A stretch of DNA of 64,000 bases from Fistulifera solaris (Eukaryota > Bacillariophyta > Bacillariophyceae > Naviculales > Stauroneidaceae): assembly GCA_030295235.1 (NCBI GenBank), contig AP026131.1, positions 1,054,001 to 1,118,000 of the forward strand, read 5' to 3'. The translations under genes and the position numbers were made by a program. The notes beneath the pieces were generated by a model, which had not been told where the DNA came from, searched no databases, and was given only the letters and a program-made list of their open reading frames with translations. This document shows positions 1-11,462 of the stretch, in pieces. Positions within the stretch are counted from its first letter, which is position 1. Every line of letters starts with the position of its first letter.

Positions 1-3000
1 AGGGATGCGTGTTTAACGGCACTAAGAGCAGGGACTTCTCTTCATTCTACAGAGAGTAATGGGCTTAACATCGAAGCAGTGGAACCTCTAGTTTCAGCAG
101 TGATCAGTGAAGTTACCGAGTCAACTACAAGGGTAAGTGCCTAAGATTTTGTGGTCTTTGTTATGAGAAAGTCTCATTTGTGAGTGCACACGAAAAGGCT
201 CCCGGTCTCGCGGAAGTCCTCGAGTTTTTGTGCGAGCTCGCTGCTACTTTGCCGAATCTTGACGAATCGTTGTCTTCAACGGGCCAGCCATTAGGGGTAC
301 CTTTTGCTCAAGTCATCGTGGAGTGTCTGACCTCATCCAAGACGGAGACAAGATCTGCGGCAACTCGGCTTTTAGAGGTGGTTCTAGGTAACAGGGTGAT
401 CGGCGCGGAAAACTTTAGAAAGGCTGTAGGGAAGCTTGTGCCTGCCAAACAACGAACAGTTGGCCCATTGGTGGCCAAATATGCTGGAACTGAAGGTTCA
501 ACTCCGCAAGCGCATGCCACTTTTGGTGACCCCTCAAAAAGTCGAAGTGTCCCTGCTCGAACTTCAACAAAATTGTCTGCCGCACCCAATCAAAAAGACT
601 TTTCTAGCCGACAACCGCAAAATGGAATAGCTCCGATGGCTAACGACCGAGCTGAGGTTCGTCGACACCCACTTCAACCGAAAACTAATATGATGTCTCT
701 CCCAACGTGCAAGGGTATGGTCTGGCCGGAATATCCTGAGGAGCCGCAAGGCACTTCCATTTATCTAAATCTTAAAAAGTCATGGAGTCAGATACTGTCC
801 GCAAAGGCTTTTGCCGCCCTTTTCCCAAGCACAGGAATACGAAAGCAAGATGAAGCCAAAGATGGTTGTGAAGTTCTACAAAAAGCTTTACAACTAGATC
901 GCGAAGCCGGCTATACGCATGTTGTGCAGCAATTGGATTTCATTTTGAAATGGACTGTTTTCTCTTTATGTAGTAGAGAGACAACCACTGGTCTTCAAAC
1001 TTTGCTGATGTTCGTGAAAGAACTGCTGGCATACTTAGTTGACTATAAACACGAACTTTCCGATTCTGAGGCTTTTGGACTTTGTCCCGTATTTAATTGA
1101 CAGGGCAAGTAACGCCAAGGTATGTACATAGTTGCTTCTGTATTTTATGTTTCAGGATTGTTTCTGACTGAGCGATACAAGGGACGGTTCGGCGAAGTAC
1201 TCAATGGTATTGTTGAGTTTTTGAAGAAAGAGGAGCTTCTGCCGCCGAAAAGGCTTGGCTCAGTTGTCTGTATCGCCGTTATCGAAAGATCACCCCACGC
1301 CAAAGCTCGTGCTCTTGCATGTCAGATCTGTCATGATTGTATTGAAACAATAGGTTTGAACGGTTGTGGAAAGAAGGGAGTGGTCGCCGCCGCGAAAGCT
1401 TTTTCCGAGGAAAAAGTAGCTGAGGTGCGTAGCGAGTCGTCAATTGCTGATCATCCCTCATTTGTTCGATTAATCATTTCTTTGTTTTACAGACGCGGCT
1501 TGCCGCGCTGAATCTACTTGAGATGATTCTTGCCAAAATGAATGGGGATATTCAGCGCCTTTCAAGAATATGTGGTCCTGCACTTTCTATGAAGGCAACA
1601 TCCGAGCTTGAAGAAAAATGGAACAAAAGAAATTTTACCGTTACAAGTCCTTCGCCACACCCAAACTCTCACAAATTTACGAAGAGCGCAGATTATGATG
1701 AAAACGGATTGAATATTAGCGAAGATAGACAAAGTATTCGCGATGAGTTACCCTCCTTTAGACTGGATGCTGATCCTCCACTAGCCACCAGTCGAGATTA
1801 TAAGGGAATGGTTACATTAAGCGAGACGCAAAAAGTAGAAGTGGGAGACCATTCCGAAGGAACCGAGTATTATGACGCCAAGGAGCACAGCGAAACACCA
1901 GGCAAATTAGACGGAACCGCAGCTTCACTTCGAATGCGTTTACTTCAAATCAAAGGGAAAGGCAACTGCTCTGATCAAGATGCCTCCATTTCGAGCTCGC
2001 TTCGAATTCTCCCGGAGAATGCTAGGTCTGGAACCGCCGAAGAGCTGTCGACGCTAAAATACCTACTCAAAAGAAAAGGACCTCTTCCTGAACATGATGA
2101 AGATCTCATTGCGTCGATAGAGGCGCTGAAAAGAATTCACGCTGCTCTAGCGAACCAGAGTGCCACAAATGGCCACAATTCAGATGATGGACTGCTCCTG
2201 TTTAGGGAATCGATGGCCGCTAAGATTGATGAATTGGTGGACCTTCTCACTCAGTAAGTGACAAATCGATGGTTACAATTCTTTCAATCCCGTCTAAACT
2301 ATTCCGACTTGATTCCCGTAGACTGATTGAGTTTTCGTTCGAGTGCGGAATCGAAAGCGTTAACGCGAAGATGTCCATCCCATTGCTCTCAGTGTGCCTA
2401 GCTACCTTGATGGCTTTATTTCGAGATAACGGGCTTGCGCATAGCGTCTCGCAAGATAACCTGACAGTTCTCATAAGACAAACAGGAACGGCTCTCCTCG
2501 ACGATAGATTCGGCACCTTCTCCGTTTTAGATGAAGCAACAGCTTCACAGATGGTTCGTGCTCTAAATAAGGTACGTTCTCGGCGACAGACCTCGTCCTC
2601 AGCATGCCCCATTCTAATCGATATGTTTCAGTTGGCAGTCCAAGCTGCTACAGGAGCAGTAAGGCAATATTCGTTCATGGCCTTACTTGCACTACAGCAA
2701 CAACTTTCCAGCGAAAACAGTGATGATGCATTTAGCAGTCGTTTGTCGCGTGTGATCCTTAAACTCTTCATCCGAGTTGTGAAGGCCGAAGAAGTGGAGG
2801 ACGTCCCTTACCACCCCTCCCGAATAGACATGGAAGCTTTGGTTTGTACGATGGAAGACGGATTAGAAAAATGTTCCAATGTTGATTCCGAGATTTCAGG
2901 AGCCTACTCAGAAATGGTGCACAATTTGGTACAATCCATCAGCGCTAACAAAGGGTCGGCAGTCCTTCTGAAGTGCCTGGAAGCTTTGGACTTGGATTCA

Positions 3001-3702
3001 ACTTCCTCGGCGCTCTGGCGGATCGTTCAAAGTGTTGAAAGCCAGCCGCAATCATTAGAAAGCGATTATATTGAGTCACAACGTGCATCGCGAGACGTTG
3101 CAACACTTGTCTCTGCACTCGGCAATGCGCCAGAGGGTCCACAGCGGGAGGCGGCTTTGAATGAATTACTAGCTTTCAAGAATGCTTATGGGGACGAAGA
3201 GCTGGACAATCATCTCAGACAACTTTCATCTGCTTTCCGTTCCTTTATTGAAGATCAACTGAGACAGAGAACCAGCCCATCCAAGCCCGCAGATCATGAA
3301 CAAGGTAGCGCGAATATGTCTGATAGATTAAGGAGTTTAAGGTCGCGACTCAAGGCCACCGAGCTTGCTCTACAAACAAACGTAGAGGATTTCCATTCAA
3401 GCCCAGATAAGTTTGCATACCAGGATGTTTCGGGGGACAAGCTCACGGATTTTTCTGGCGACATGGCTGGTTCTTTGCAGAGATCCTCGAAGCTACTGCA
3501 GCCTTCTCCATCGAGGGTCGCTGTCGCAGGAAATACGACATCTTCATCGCTCCAGGAACGTCTAGCTATGGCACAAGATAGTCGGAAAGGAGCATCTGTA
3601 GCTGGAGGTTCGTCATCGTCAGTAGGAACTTCGATGGGGAGAGCCGCTGCGCTTCGTGCGCGACTGGAGGCGGTGAAAAACAAGGGAAAATCGACTTATT
3701 GA
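1..3702 (+). CDS. XMAP215/MOR1/ch-TOG-family microtubule polymerase, C-terminal part
   Basis: The 5' end lies outside the window. Proposed exons are 1-132, 198-1119, 1173-1424, 1493-2253, 2322-2571 and 2632-3702, all with GT-AG introns of 53-68 nt that keep frame. TOG-type HEAT repeats are visible: LDFILKWTVFSL, then FVPYLIDRASNAK, then QMVRALN...LAVQAATG resemble, as I recall them, the TOG5 and C-terminal segments of ch-TOG/MOR1. Low-complexity Ser/Arg-rich linkers separate them, and the C-terminus has LRxRLEAVKNK-like repeats. The family adds tubulin at microtubule plus ends. One break near 1077 (GG run) shifts the frame inside a conserved segment; one G fewer restores SEAFDFVPYLI. Without that change the frame ends at 1100. 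Family assignment is good; exact exon edges are inferred. Confidence 0.72.
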
Positions 3703-4455
3703 AAAGGCAGAATAATCCAAAATTAGAGCTTTTTAATATCATAGAAGCTAGCTGTCAAAGCAACTAGTATGTCGCAGCTCCTGGATATAGCAACCAATGA
3801 TAGCACTAGCCTCTAGTTCAAATCCTGATCGTGATGCGCTCAATGTGCCATATGCACATGGACCTAGTCAACATCGTCACGGAAAAGTTGTCAGCATCCG
3901 AGAGATACCGTAAGTACTTTTTAACGGTATTCCTTGTGTCCGCGTATGTGTAGCACGACTCAGTATCGATTTTTATAGATAGACATAATCCGTGCTCGTT
4001 ACCAAAGACACAAGACAACGTACGCCGTACACACGCCAAATCCAAAAACGAAATCCGGATCCGGCGATGCCTTCGGTCTTCGGTTCTGAACGCGACAAAA
4101 CAGCCAGTGTCAAAGCAATATCATACTCCGTATCACATTGACATTGAAAGCATATTCATTCGAAGCCTTTATTGTAATAATAAAAGCTGCGATTCATTTG
4201 AATATTCCATCCGCAAGGCATACTGTCATACGAATCGATTTATTGCTGTCGAAGGATACGCCGCGTAGAATACGTACCGTCTCGTACTCAAGATACACAA
4301 AACTCCGCCAATCTTACATCCAACGATTTGCAGGTTCCGTGCCATCTTTTCCTATTCTTTTGCAAGAAAGCAACAGCCTTCCCTTGACAGAAAAGAAATT
4401 GAATTTTCTACGTTACATGTCCGCCACAATATCGGCTTCATTCACCGTAGAAACC
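3703..4455. other. Intergenic, 3' of the microtubule polymerase and 5' of GSK3
   Basis: No convincing coding region. An open frame extends upstream of the GSK3 start from 4138, but its composition does not look protein-like and it probably represents the 5' leader. Confidence 0.5.
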
Positions 4456-5654
4456 ATGGCTGAACCATCCGGCGCCTCTGTAGCCGACGACAGCAAGAGT
4501 TCCTTGACAGAACAGAACATTTCCTATTCAGCTCAGCGTATTATCGGAAACGGCTCGTTTGGCGTTGTATTCGAGGCAAAGGTGGTTGAGACAGGCAAGA
4601 TTGTTGCCATCAAAAAGGTTTTGCAGGATAAGCGATTCAAAAACAGAGAGCTTCAGATCATGCGCCAGCTTGTGAAAGATCCGCATCCGAATATCGTCGC
4701 ACTGGAACATTGCTTCTACTCACAGGTACGTGCTTTTAAATTCTCTTGCGTCGCAGCTTCTTTTGTTCTCTAATGCTGCTTCTCGTCTTGATGTGCCAGG
4801 GAGAAAAAGCAGACGAACTCTATTTGAATTTGGTTCTTGAATTTGTTCCAGAAACTGTTTACAGTATCAACCGACGACACCAAAAGCATTCTACGCAACT
4901 GCCACTTTTGTATGTCAAGTTGTATTTGTACCAGCTTGGCCGAGCCTTGGCTCACATTCATAGCTTGGGGATATGCCACCGCGATATTAAACCACAGAAT
5001 TTGTTAGTGCACCCTCACACGCAACAATTAAAGCTGTGCGATTTCGGAAGCGCCAAGACCTTGGTCAAAGGCGAGCCCAATGTCAGTTATATCTGTTCGC
5101 GCTATTACCGAGCACCGGAGCTGATATTTGGATCCACGGATTATACGACTGCGATCGATATTTGGTCCGAGGGATGCGTCGGTGCCGAGTTGCTTCTGGG
5201 ACAGCCTCTTTTTCCAGGAGACTCAGGTGTCGATCAACTAGTCGAAATCATAAAAGTCCTAGGAACTCCGACGAAGGAGGAGATTCGTAGCATGAATTCA
5301 AGCTACATGGAATTCAAGTTTCCGCAGATCAAATCATGTAATTGGAAGAAGATTTTTCGGAATAAGACACCTGAAGATGCCATGGATTTTATTTCGAAGA
5401 CGTTGGCCTACACGCCCACTAGCCGAATAAAGCCACTGGAAGGTTGTACTCATCCTTTCTTTGACGAATTGCGCCAGGACTCGACACAGCTTCCCGGTGG
5501 GGCACCTCTTCCTCCCTTGTTTGACTTTACTAGCTACGAGCTCTCTCAACCAGCGGATTTGCTTGACAAATTGACACCGCCACATATCAAACTCAAACAA
5601 GAAACAGACGGAAACGGCGACAATGAGGATAGCAAGAAGCCGGGTACGTCATAG
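4456..5654 (+). CDS. GSK3: Glycogen synthase kinase 3 (GSK3/shaggy) Ser/Thr kinase
   Basis: Two exons (4456-4725 and 4800-5654) flank a 74-nt GT-AG intron. The protein has the full kinase core: glycine loop [20 protein letters not shown] lysine, [10 protein letters not shown] catalytic loop, DFGSAK, and the GSK3-specific activation loop [20 protein letters not shown] with the activating Tyr. The segments [20 protein letters not shown] and [20 protein letters not shown] are almost the same as in animal GSK3. A short acidic C-tail follows. The start at 4456 (aaaccATGg context) is preferred; in-frame ATGs at 4417 and 4138 would add an unconserved N-terminus. GSK3 phosphorylates primed substrates in many signalling pathways; which ones here cannot be told. 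No frame breaks. Confidence 0.95.
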
Positions 5655-6000
5655 CCAAGTACCCCTCGTAAATTCGTGACACGATACAGAAAGAGGGGCG
5701 GCATCTAAATCATGCATTCACCGCCATCTCAAATCGCTCGACGACAAAGCCAAAAAGGTAGCGCAAGTCGTTTGACCGCTGCTTATTCGCTCAATCCATG
5801 ATTATCATAACACCCATTGATTGTGCCCGTGACACGTGATAGAAACCACACAACATTTCACTGTATGGACACTTTGAGCTTCTTCCCAACCTAAATGTAG
5901 CTTAAAGAATAAGAGAATAGTGTCACACTAATAATGTAAAGATACTTTCTAATCTTATTTGACAAAAAAAACTACGTCATTCAAAAACAGACTCACTCAT
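5655..6000. other. Short convergent intergenic region
   Basis: Lies between the 3' ends of GSK3 (plus) and the DUF1415-like gene (minus). AT-rich, no ORF or repeat seen; presumably two overlapping 3' UTRs. Confidence 0.5.
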
Positions 6001-7363
6001 CTAACGTTGCCATTCCATCTTCAAAATGGGAAAAGGAGATCGTCTATGCCGGTCTATATGTTCAGGGTGGAAAGTAGACAACTTGACACTGGCGTCCGGT
6101 AGATGCGTTACAATCTTCTCAAATTCCCTGGCGAACTTTTCAAAAGACGTTGCCGCAGACGACAAGAAGCGTGGCATCACGAGATAATGCATTGCCGAAG
6201 CAGCGTTGGGCTCGGCCAACATGGCCAGATTGATGGCCGCAAACTCGTAGGCGGCATCGACGTCCCCCGTATCCGATTCGGTAAAGCCAGAAGTCTCGCT
6301 GACGGTAGGGTCATTTCGCGAGATCCATTCTTGCGACAAGACGAATGGATTCTTCACGGAAATGAATTGCTGCTCAATGCTTTCACCGATGGCTTGATAG
6401 AATGCGTCTTCTTCTTGCTCGGGGGATAGTTCCTTGGACGGATGAGACATATGAGCGGATCTGCCAAAGAGCGCCTCTAGCCTTTGGATATCTTTCGAAG
6501 TAACATTATCCTCTTTTCGCTGCGAGTATGTCGTCGAAGAAGGAGGCGATCGAGTGAAATCGGGAGGAGGCGTCGAACGTACCTCAATGACAATCGTCGG
6601 ATAGGGCGAACGACGAGCCATCTGGCGTTTCTCCATGTACTCTTTGTAATTTAGATCAACTTCTTGGCCTTCTTCTTCTTGTTTCATCTGCTGGAGTTGT
6701 TGTTTCGATGACAACTGACCGTATTTGGGATGTAGATGAGCGCAGTTGACCGAAACACTCCAGTCACGCGGCTCGTCCTCTTCGTCGTCATCGTCTTGCA
6801 TCAGACGCACTTCGTTCTTCTCCAGCGCGTCATCCGTGATGTAATCACGAGCATTGCGTCGTGCTTGATTGATGGCTTCTATAAAGGCATCAAAAGAGAA
6901 ACGACTCGGAAAAAGCCGTGTTGGAAGGGATCACAACGACTTCGGTCTTGCGCAGCGTGTGAGGACGGTAGGCTTTCCTGTCATTCAATCTTCGTTCTTC
7001 TTCGCTTTCTCCGTGCGATTCACCGAGCAAGCGGGCTTCTTTGAGACGCCGAAAGATCCCCGAAAGAATGAGAGGACCTTGTGCATTGGTTTCGCAAACA
7101 TAACTCACTTCTTTGCGGGTGTACGGATTTCCTTGCGCGTCTGAAAGGGTCTGAGAAATCCATTCTTCCGTGCGAGTTAACACACTCCACGCATTCAGAG
7201 GCTGATCCGGAGAAGCGTCGTACATGACGAGGCCAGCAGTTCTACTATTCGCAACAGCATTGAGATTAGGCGTTCCCATAAAAGAAGACCGCATTGATGG
7301 CGACCATGACAAGGCATAGGGCGTCGATAAAGCGACAGCGAGCGGGGATACGAGGTACTTCAT
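6001..7363 (-). CDS. DUF1415-like protein with N-terminal signal/transit sequence
   Basis: Read from 7363 down. The N-terminus has a hydrophobic stretch (LVSPLAVALSTPYAL) that could be a signal peptide. The C-terminus contains VKLSTFHPEHIDRHRRSPFP, which resembles the FHP...NRSPYP motif I know from bacterial DUF1415 proteins; this match is from memory. The frame is broken at an A run on the plus strand (6892-6895): the first part ends in SESFLF-stop, while the second continues DAFIEAINQARRNARDY. One base fewer gives ESFLFDAFIEA with no gap. Function is unknown. The protein is acidic and rich in Glu/Gln in its middle. I annotate one gene of about 450 residues; two adjacent ORFs would be the alternative. 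Confidence 0.5.
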
Positions 7364-7799
7364 CTTTTCGTAATTGCGTTGATCAAATACTGAAGGATAG
7401 TACGTTTTAAGGGGCTATTTCTGTTTCTCTCTACAATGCGGTCTTTTGTTCTTCGCATTGGGCATTGGTCGACGGCTCAGTGTCAAAGAACTTTCGATCG
7501 GATCCTTTTCTTTCTTTTCTTTCCTTCGTTTTTTTCGTGGAGAAGAGGTGCGTATCTTTGCGTAGAAAATTCTCGTAGAAAGTCATCCGCGACCTCTTTG
7601 AGTCATGAACGAGAATTCTTGGCGAATTCTTATTCCATCACCGCTGAGACAGTAAATTGTACAATAATGAGATGTAAGACGTGATTGATTTCATTCACGA
7701 CTTGTCGTTTGTCCGTCCTCCGTATGACAATGAGTAATTAAGGTTATTACTCATTGCCGTATGAGGCATATCTGCCATCCGCTCACACGAAAGTAAAAC

Positions 7800-9101
7800 A
7801 TGAAGCACATCACTTTCTTTCAAATGCACACATCCCTTATTCGTTTCAGAGGTAATATCCCCTTCACAAATAGCAGCATGAATGACACAGAGAATGGAAA
7901 TAAGATGAAGCAAAAGCAGCTCTTGATAGAGGTAGCCGATGCCTCCGACGGACCCTTGGTGAGCTCATTTCCAGGGGGTTTGCCTTCGACGGAAGCCAAA
8001 TTTGTGTGGAAGAAATACAATCAGCGGCATATTTTGGTAGGAAAAGACGACTCCTGTCGTTACTATGGTCAAGAAGAACCTAGTCGTTCCCGCTTAGTCA
8101 TCGCTCTTTACGACAAACGAAATCACACGTTAACTTGTCACATGGCCGCCAATGAAGGACAGGTCTATGCCTTGCAACAGCAAGTTATTAACTATGAAAC
8201 CAATATCACAGTCGATCCAACATCGAATGTGTTTCAAGAGTTTGGAAGTTCCAAGAAGAAACGCGCATTACAATCGCAACAAGCCAATCGTATCCACTCG
8301 GATCAAATTCTGGGTAAAGCCGGAACGCTGACAAAAATGGTAGTCGATAATGAGAATCTTGCGGAGAGTAACCGAAAAGCCATTCAGGAGCAGAAGGAGA
8401 GAAATCAAAATACTGAGGTTAATGATCCCGCTCCGGCTGTTAGTCTGGCCGTACAGGAAGCAACGAACGCCTGGAGAAGTGCTTTTCTTCCGAATCATGC
8501 CAATCCCAATGCCGATACGCCGACCAAGGTTTACACTCCCGAGAATATGGCTGGCCCAGAAGCTTGGTCGCAAGTCATCCGAGTGGTAGACGCATGTTTT
8601 CATGAGGAGGATCCGGCGGCTGCGTTACAAAAATCGAAATCAAGTGACACTTGGCAATTTTCATCACTGCGAGAACTGTTGCTCAACAGCAAGCCGCAAA
8701 AGGGAATCTATCGCGCATTGTGTTTGCTGCATACATGGACACGTTTGTATGAAGAAAATCACCGGAAACGTTTCGTGGGTCACACATCATCGAATGCTGT
8801 GGTGCAATCATTCTGGCAGAATTTTGGAACTTCGATGATGTCAGCAGCGGAACAAAAGGAAGGCTATTGTATGTCGAAAGCAAACCAGGACCGCTGCAAG
8901 CTTCACCTATTGCTCTTATTTCTATGGGTCGAAGGTTGCTCGACGTCCAAGCTACCAGCGTACTGTGCTGAAATGAAGTGGCCTTGGGCACAAATGGTGA
9001 ACTTATTACAAGAAGCTGGTTGTACCATACAGAAGGATAAAGTTTCTTTGAACACGCCAGTTCAGTATCCCCAATCCATTGGTAAACGTAAAAGAAAATA
9101 A
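7800..9101 (+). CDS. RPA49: RPA49-like subunit of RNA polymerase I (POLR1E family)
   Basis: Single exon, up to 433 residues. The N-terminal half fits the RPA49 dimerisation module: a SSFPGGLPS segment, a predicted beta region with KYNQRHILVGKDD and LVIALYDKRNHTLTCHM, then FGSSKKKRALQSQQANRI, which resembles the family's FGTKKARKA motif. The last ~90 residues (HLLLLFLWVEGCSTSKLPAY to VNLLQEAGCTI) look like the tandem winged-helix part. A Lys/Arg tail (KRKRK) could be nuclear targeting. RPA49 with RPA34 stimulates Pol I initiation and elongation in the nucleolus. In-frame Met at 7800, 7878 and 7911 are all possible starts; 7878 is nearer the conserved region. Assignment is from pattern memory. 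Confidence 0.62.
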   Translation: MKHITFFQMHTSLIRFRGNIPFTNSSMNDTENGNKMKQKQLLIEVADASDGPLVSSFPGGLPSTEAKFVWKKYNQRHILVGKDDSCRYYGQEEPSRSRLVIALYDKRNHTLTCHMAANEGQVYALQQQVINYETNITVDPTSNVFQEFGSSKKKRALQSQQANRIHSDQILGKAGTLTKMVVDNENLAESNRKAIQEQKERNQNTEVNDPAPAVSLAVQEATNAWRSAFLPNHANPNADTPTKVYTPENMAGPEAWSQVIRVVDACFHEEDPAAALQKSKSSDTWQFSSLRELLLNSKPQKGIYRALCLLHTWTRLYEENHRKRFVGHTSSNAVVQSFWQNFGTSMMSAAEQKEGYCMSKANQDRCKLHLLLLFLWVEGCSTSKLPAYCAEMKWPWAQMVNLLQEAGCTIQKDKVSLNTPVQYPQSIGKRKRK

Positions 9102-9145
9102 AAGTACGGAATATCAAACAAAAAAGGCTTAAAGAGTAACAGTGT

Positions 9146-10528
9146 TTATACGCGCTCGGTAGGCGAGCGCGCTCCTCCAATAATATAGCCATATTCGTCC
9201 TTCTTGGGACTGTGATTTCCATCGTTCCCCCCAGTGCTCGGAATCGCAGTTTCCGACAATCCAGGCGGGGGATAATGACGAACTGGCGGTGGCCCATAAG
9301 GATGATAGTAGGGGTGAGGAGCGTACCCTCCGTACATCATGTGAGGAGGAGGTGGAGGAGCCCTATTACTATCGCCAGCTTCTGGATGCGAAGCACCACC
9401 GGGTTGAGATGGTGGCGGAGGTGGATAGTATCCTCCGTAGGGTGGCGGCGGCTGATACGAATGGTGCGGTGCCACGTGCGGAGGCGGATAGGGAGCTGGC
9501 GGCCAGTGCGGCGCCGAAGCTGACGGTGCCTGTTGCTGTTGCAGTGGCATCGAACCCATTTGCTGCATCATTTGAACTTGCGCAACAGCGGCCTGAATGA
9601 GTTTCTGCAGTAGAGTGAGAGGTAATGGTAAAAGAAGTATAGAACGAAGCAGCAGCAGCAAAACAAATCAAATACGTACATCCTTTCCATGTTGAGCAAA
9701 CTTTCGCTGAATAGTAGAGTACCAATGATTTTTCACGTCATTGTCAGAACGTCCTGGTAGCTGCTTGGAAATATTCGCCCAACGGTTGCCATGGTGCTCA
9801 TGCATTGCAATGAGAATAGCCTCCTCGTCGTCCGTCCATTCACCTTTCTTAAGCTCTGGATCGAGATGGTTCACAAACCGCTCTCGGCATTGTTTGCCTT
9901 GTCGCCCAGGGAGATGCTGAGCTATTTTTGCCCACTTGCGACCGTATCGTTTACGCATTTCCAGCAAAATCGAATCTTCTTCGGGTGTCCATGAGCCTTT
10001 GCCCTTGATGACAGGAGGATTCGTCATGTTCTGCCACGCGGTAAGGCAATCAATGGCGTTGTATTTGGGAAAGTTCGCGGCAACTTCGTTCCAGCGAGGT
10101 GCTGTATTCTTGTATTGCTCCACCAACTTTCGAAGAAGCTCGAGCTCTTCGGGTTCCCAGTTCCCTTCAATGTCATCGGTGTCTTCTTTGCCGTCATCGG
10201 CTCCCGAACTCTCATCATCATTGCCGGAGTCGCTCTGCTTACTCGCATCACTGCGCTTGCTTTTCTTCTCCGCTCGTTCGTCTCTTCCTTCTACGGAAGA
10301 AGCTTGTCCCGTCGACGTTAGCTCCATATGCCTCTTCAGGCACTGAACAGCCGATTTGCCTGGAATCATTTCGGATATTAGGTCCCAGTCCTCTTCGCCT
10401 TCCTCGGCATGGTTCTTGTGCTCTTGCTTCACGGCATCGAGCAACTTTTCGTCTTCCGCTTCGGTCCACTGAACACCGTTCGCCCGCTTTCTTTTCTTTG
10501 CGAGTGGAGAGGAAGAAGAGAGGGACAT
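9146..10528 (-). CDS. Multi-repeat MYB/SANT transcription factor with Pro-rich C-terminus
   Basis: Two exons on the minus strand, 10528-9680 and 9604-9146, with a 75-nt intron (9605-9679) at a codon boundary. Four SANT/MYB-like repeats can be counted: WTEAEDEKLLDAV..., WEPEELELLRKLV..., GSWTPEEDSILLEMRKRYGR and GEWTDDEEAILIAMHEHHGN. The last two are canonical R2R3-type with regularly spaced Trp, and the second ends in SDNDVKNHWYS. After the intron the protein is Gln-, Pro- and Tyr-rich, a likely activation or interaction region. The start at 10528 sits before a basic KKRKR stretch; an in-frame ATG at 10681 would add 51 residues with no clear motif. Ends 44 nt from the convergent RPA49-like gene. 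Confidence 0.82.
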
Positions 10529-11462
10529 CTTGACACCAACACGGTTCAATAGCTGCATACACGAGGATAAATCACTGTCGACTGAAACAAGAGTAATGTA
10601 TGTGAGAGACCCATCGCTGAAACGAAGGCGAAACATTCTTCTCCGATGGCTCCTTACGTTTTGAGAAGTCCGCTTCGGCAAGTCGTTGAGCTAGTTTACA
10701 AGTACCGCACTGCAAACAGGACATGGTGAACAATTTGTCAGGACAATAAACGATCATCAAACGCCAAACACTGATGAGGTTGACCCACCTGAGAACGTTA
10801 CCTGATAAACGGCAAACGGTTATCTCCGTTCGATTTTGTGAGGATCAATTCAACCGTCCCAAAACGATAAACGTTACTCATCAACCGCTGGCCTGCAGAA
10901 TTGCTCCGCAGCGGCCGGAGCATTTCGGTTGAGCGGACGGTTACGAGCAGTTCAACTGCTCCAAATGTTCACCATTCAAATTCGGCGCACATGAGCCAAA
11001 GTGTACAAATCATTCGTGAGTTTGGAACAGTACCTACGGATCCTGCCAAATAGTTAGTGTCCCGTTAACGGTCGTACGGAGCGCGCGGGAAGCCCTTTCG
11101 TCGGACTGTGTTGTGAGAGTAAAGCAAACTGTACGTAGGTCTTAACACAGAGTATGACGTAAGAAATCAACTGCCACACAAAATAGTGGATATTTGAGAT
11201 GACGTAAGCCGCTGACGATTATCTACGTGACACGTGACTCCTTTCATCGATCCCGGGTGTCACCCTCTTTCTGTTTTTACGGCGAAAATTAGGGATAATG
11301 CTCTTCGAGTACCTTCCGTCACCTTCCTCGGACGGACCATGGCGGCGGTCGCCTATTATTCTTGAGACGAACCTTCACTTCGCTGATCCGTCACACAAGC
11401 TTCGTAACGCATATATTACTCATCAATCATTAACCGGATATTGAGAAACACAACGCTTCATT
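10529..11462. other. Divergent promoter region between MYB and RPT6
   Basis: About 0.9 kb without a supported gene. It separates two genes read outward, so it holds both promoters. Two TGACGTAAG copies (11155-11163, 11200-11208) and a CACGTGAC box (about 11231) lie on the RPT6 side. Around 10,880-10,960 short imperfect inverted segments rich in CGGTT/AACCG occur. Confidence 0.45.
11155..11208 (+). promoter_or_regulatory. Paired TGACGTAAG bZIP-like sites upstream of RPT6
   Basis: Two exact copies of TGACGTAAG, starting 45 nt apart, lie about 255-310 bp upstream of the RPT6 start codon. TGACGT is the core of CRE-type bZIP sites, including the CO2/cAMP-responsive elements described in Phaeodactylum. 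Whether they act here is inferred only from sequence and position. Confidence 0.35.

Noticed and set aside
4138-4455. N-terminal extension of GSK3
   Set aside because: The open frame has no similarity to GSK3 N-termini, and the ATG at 4456 has a better context.
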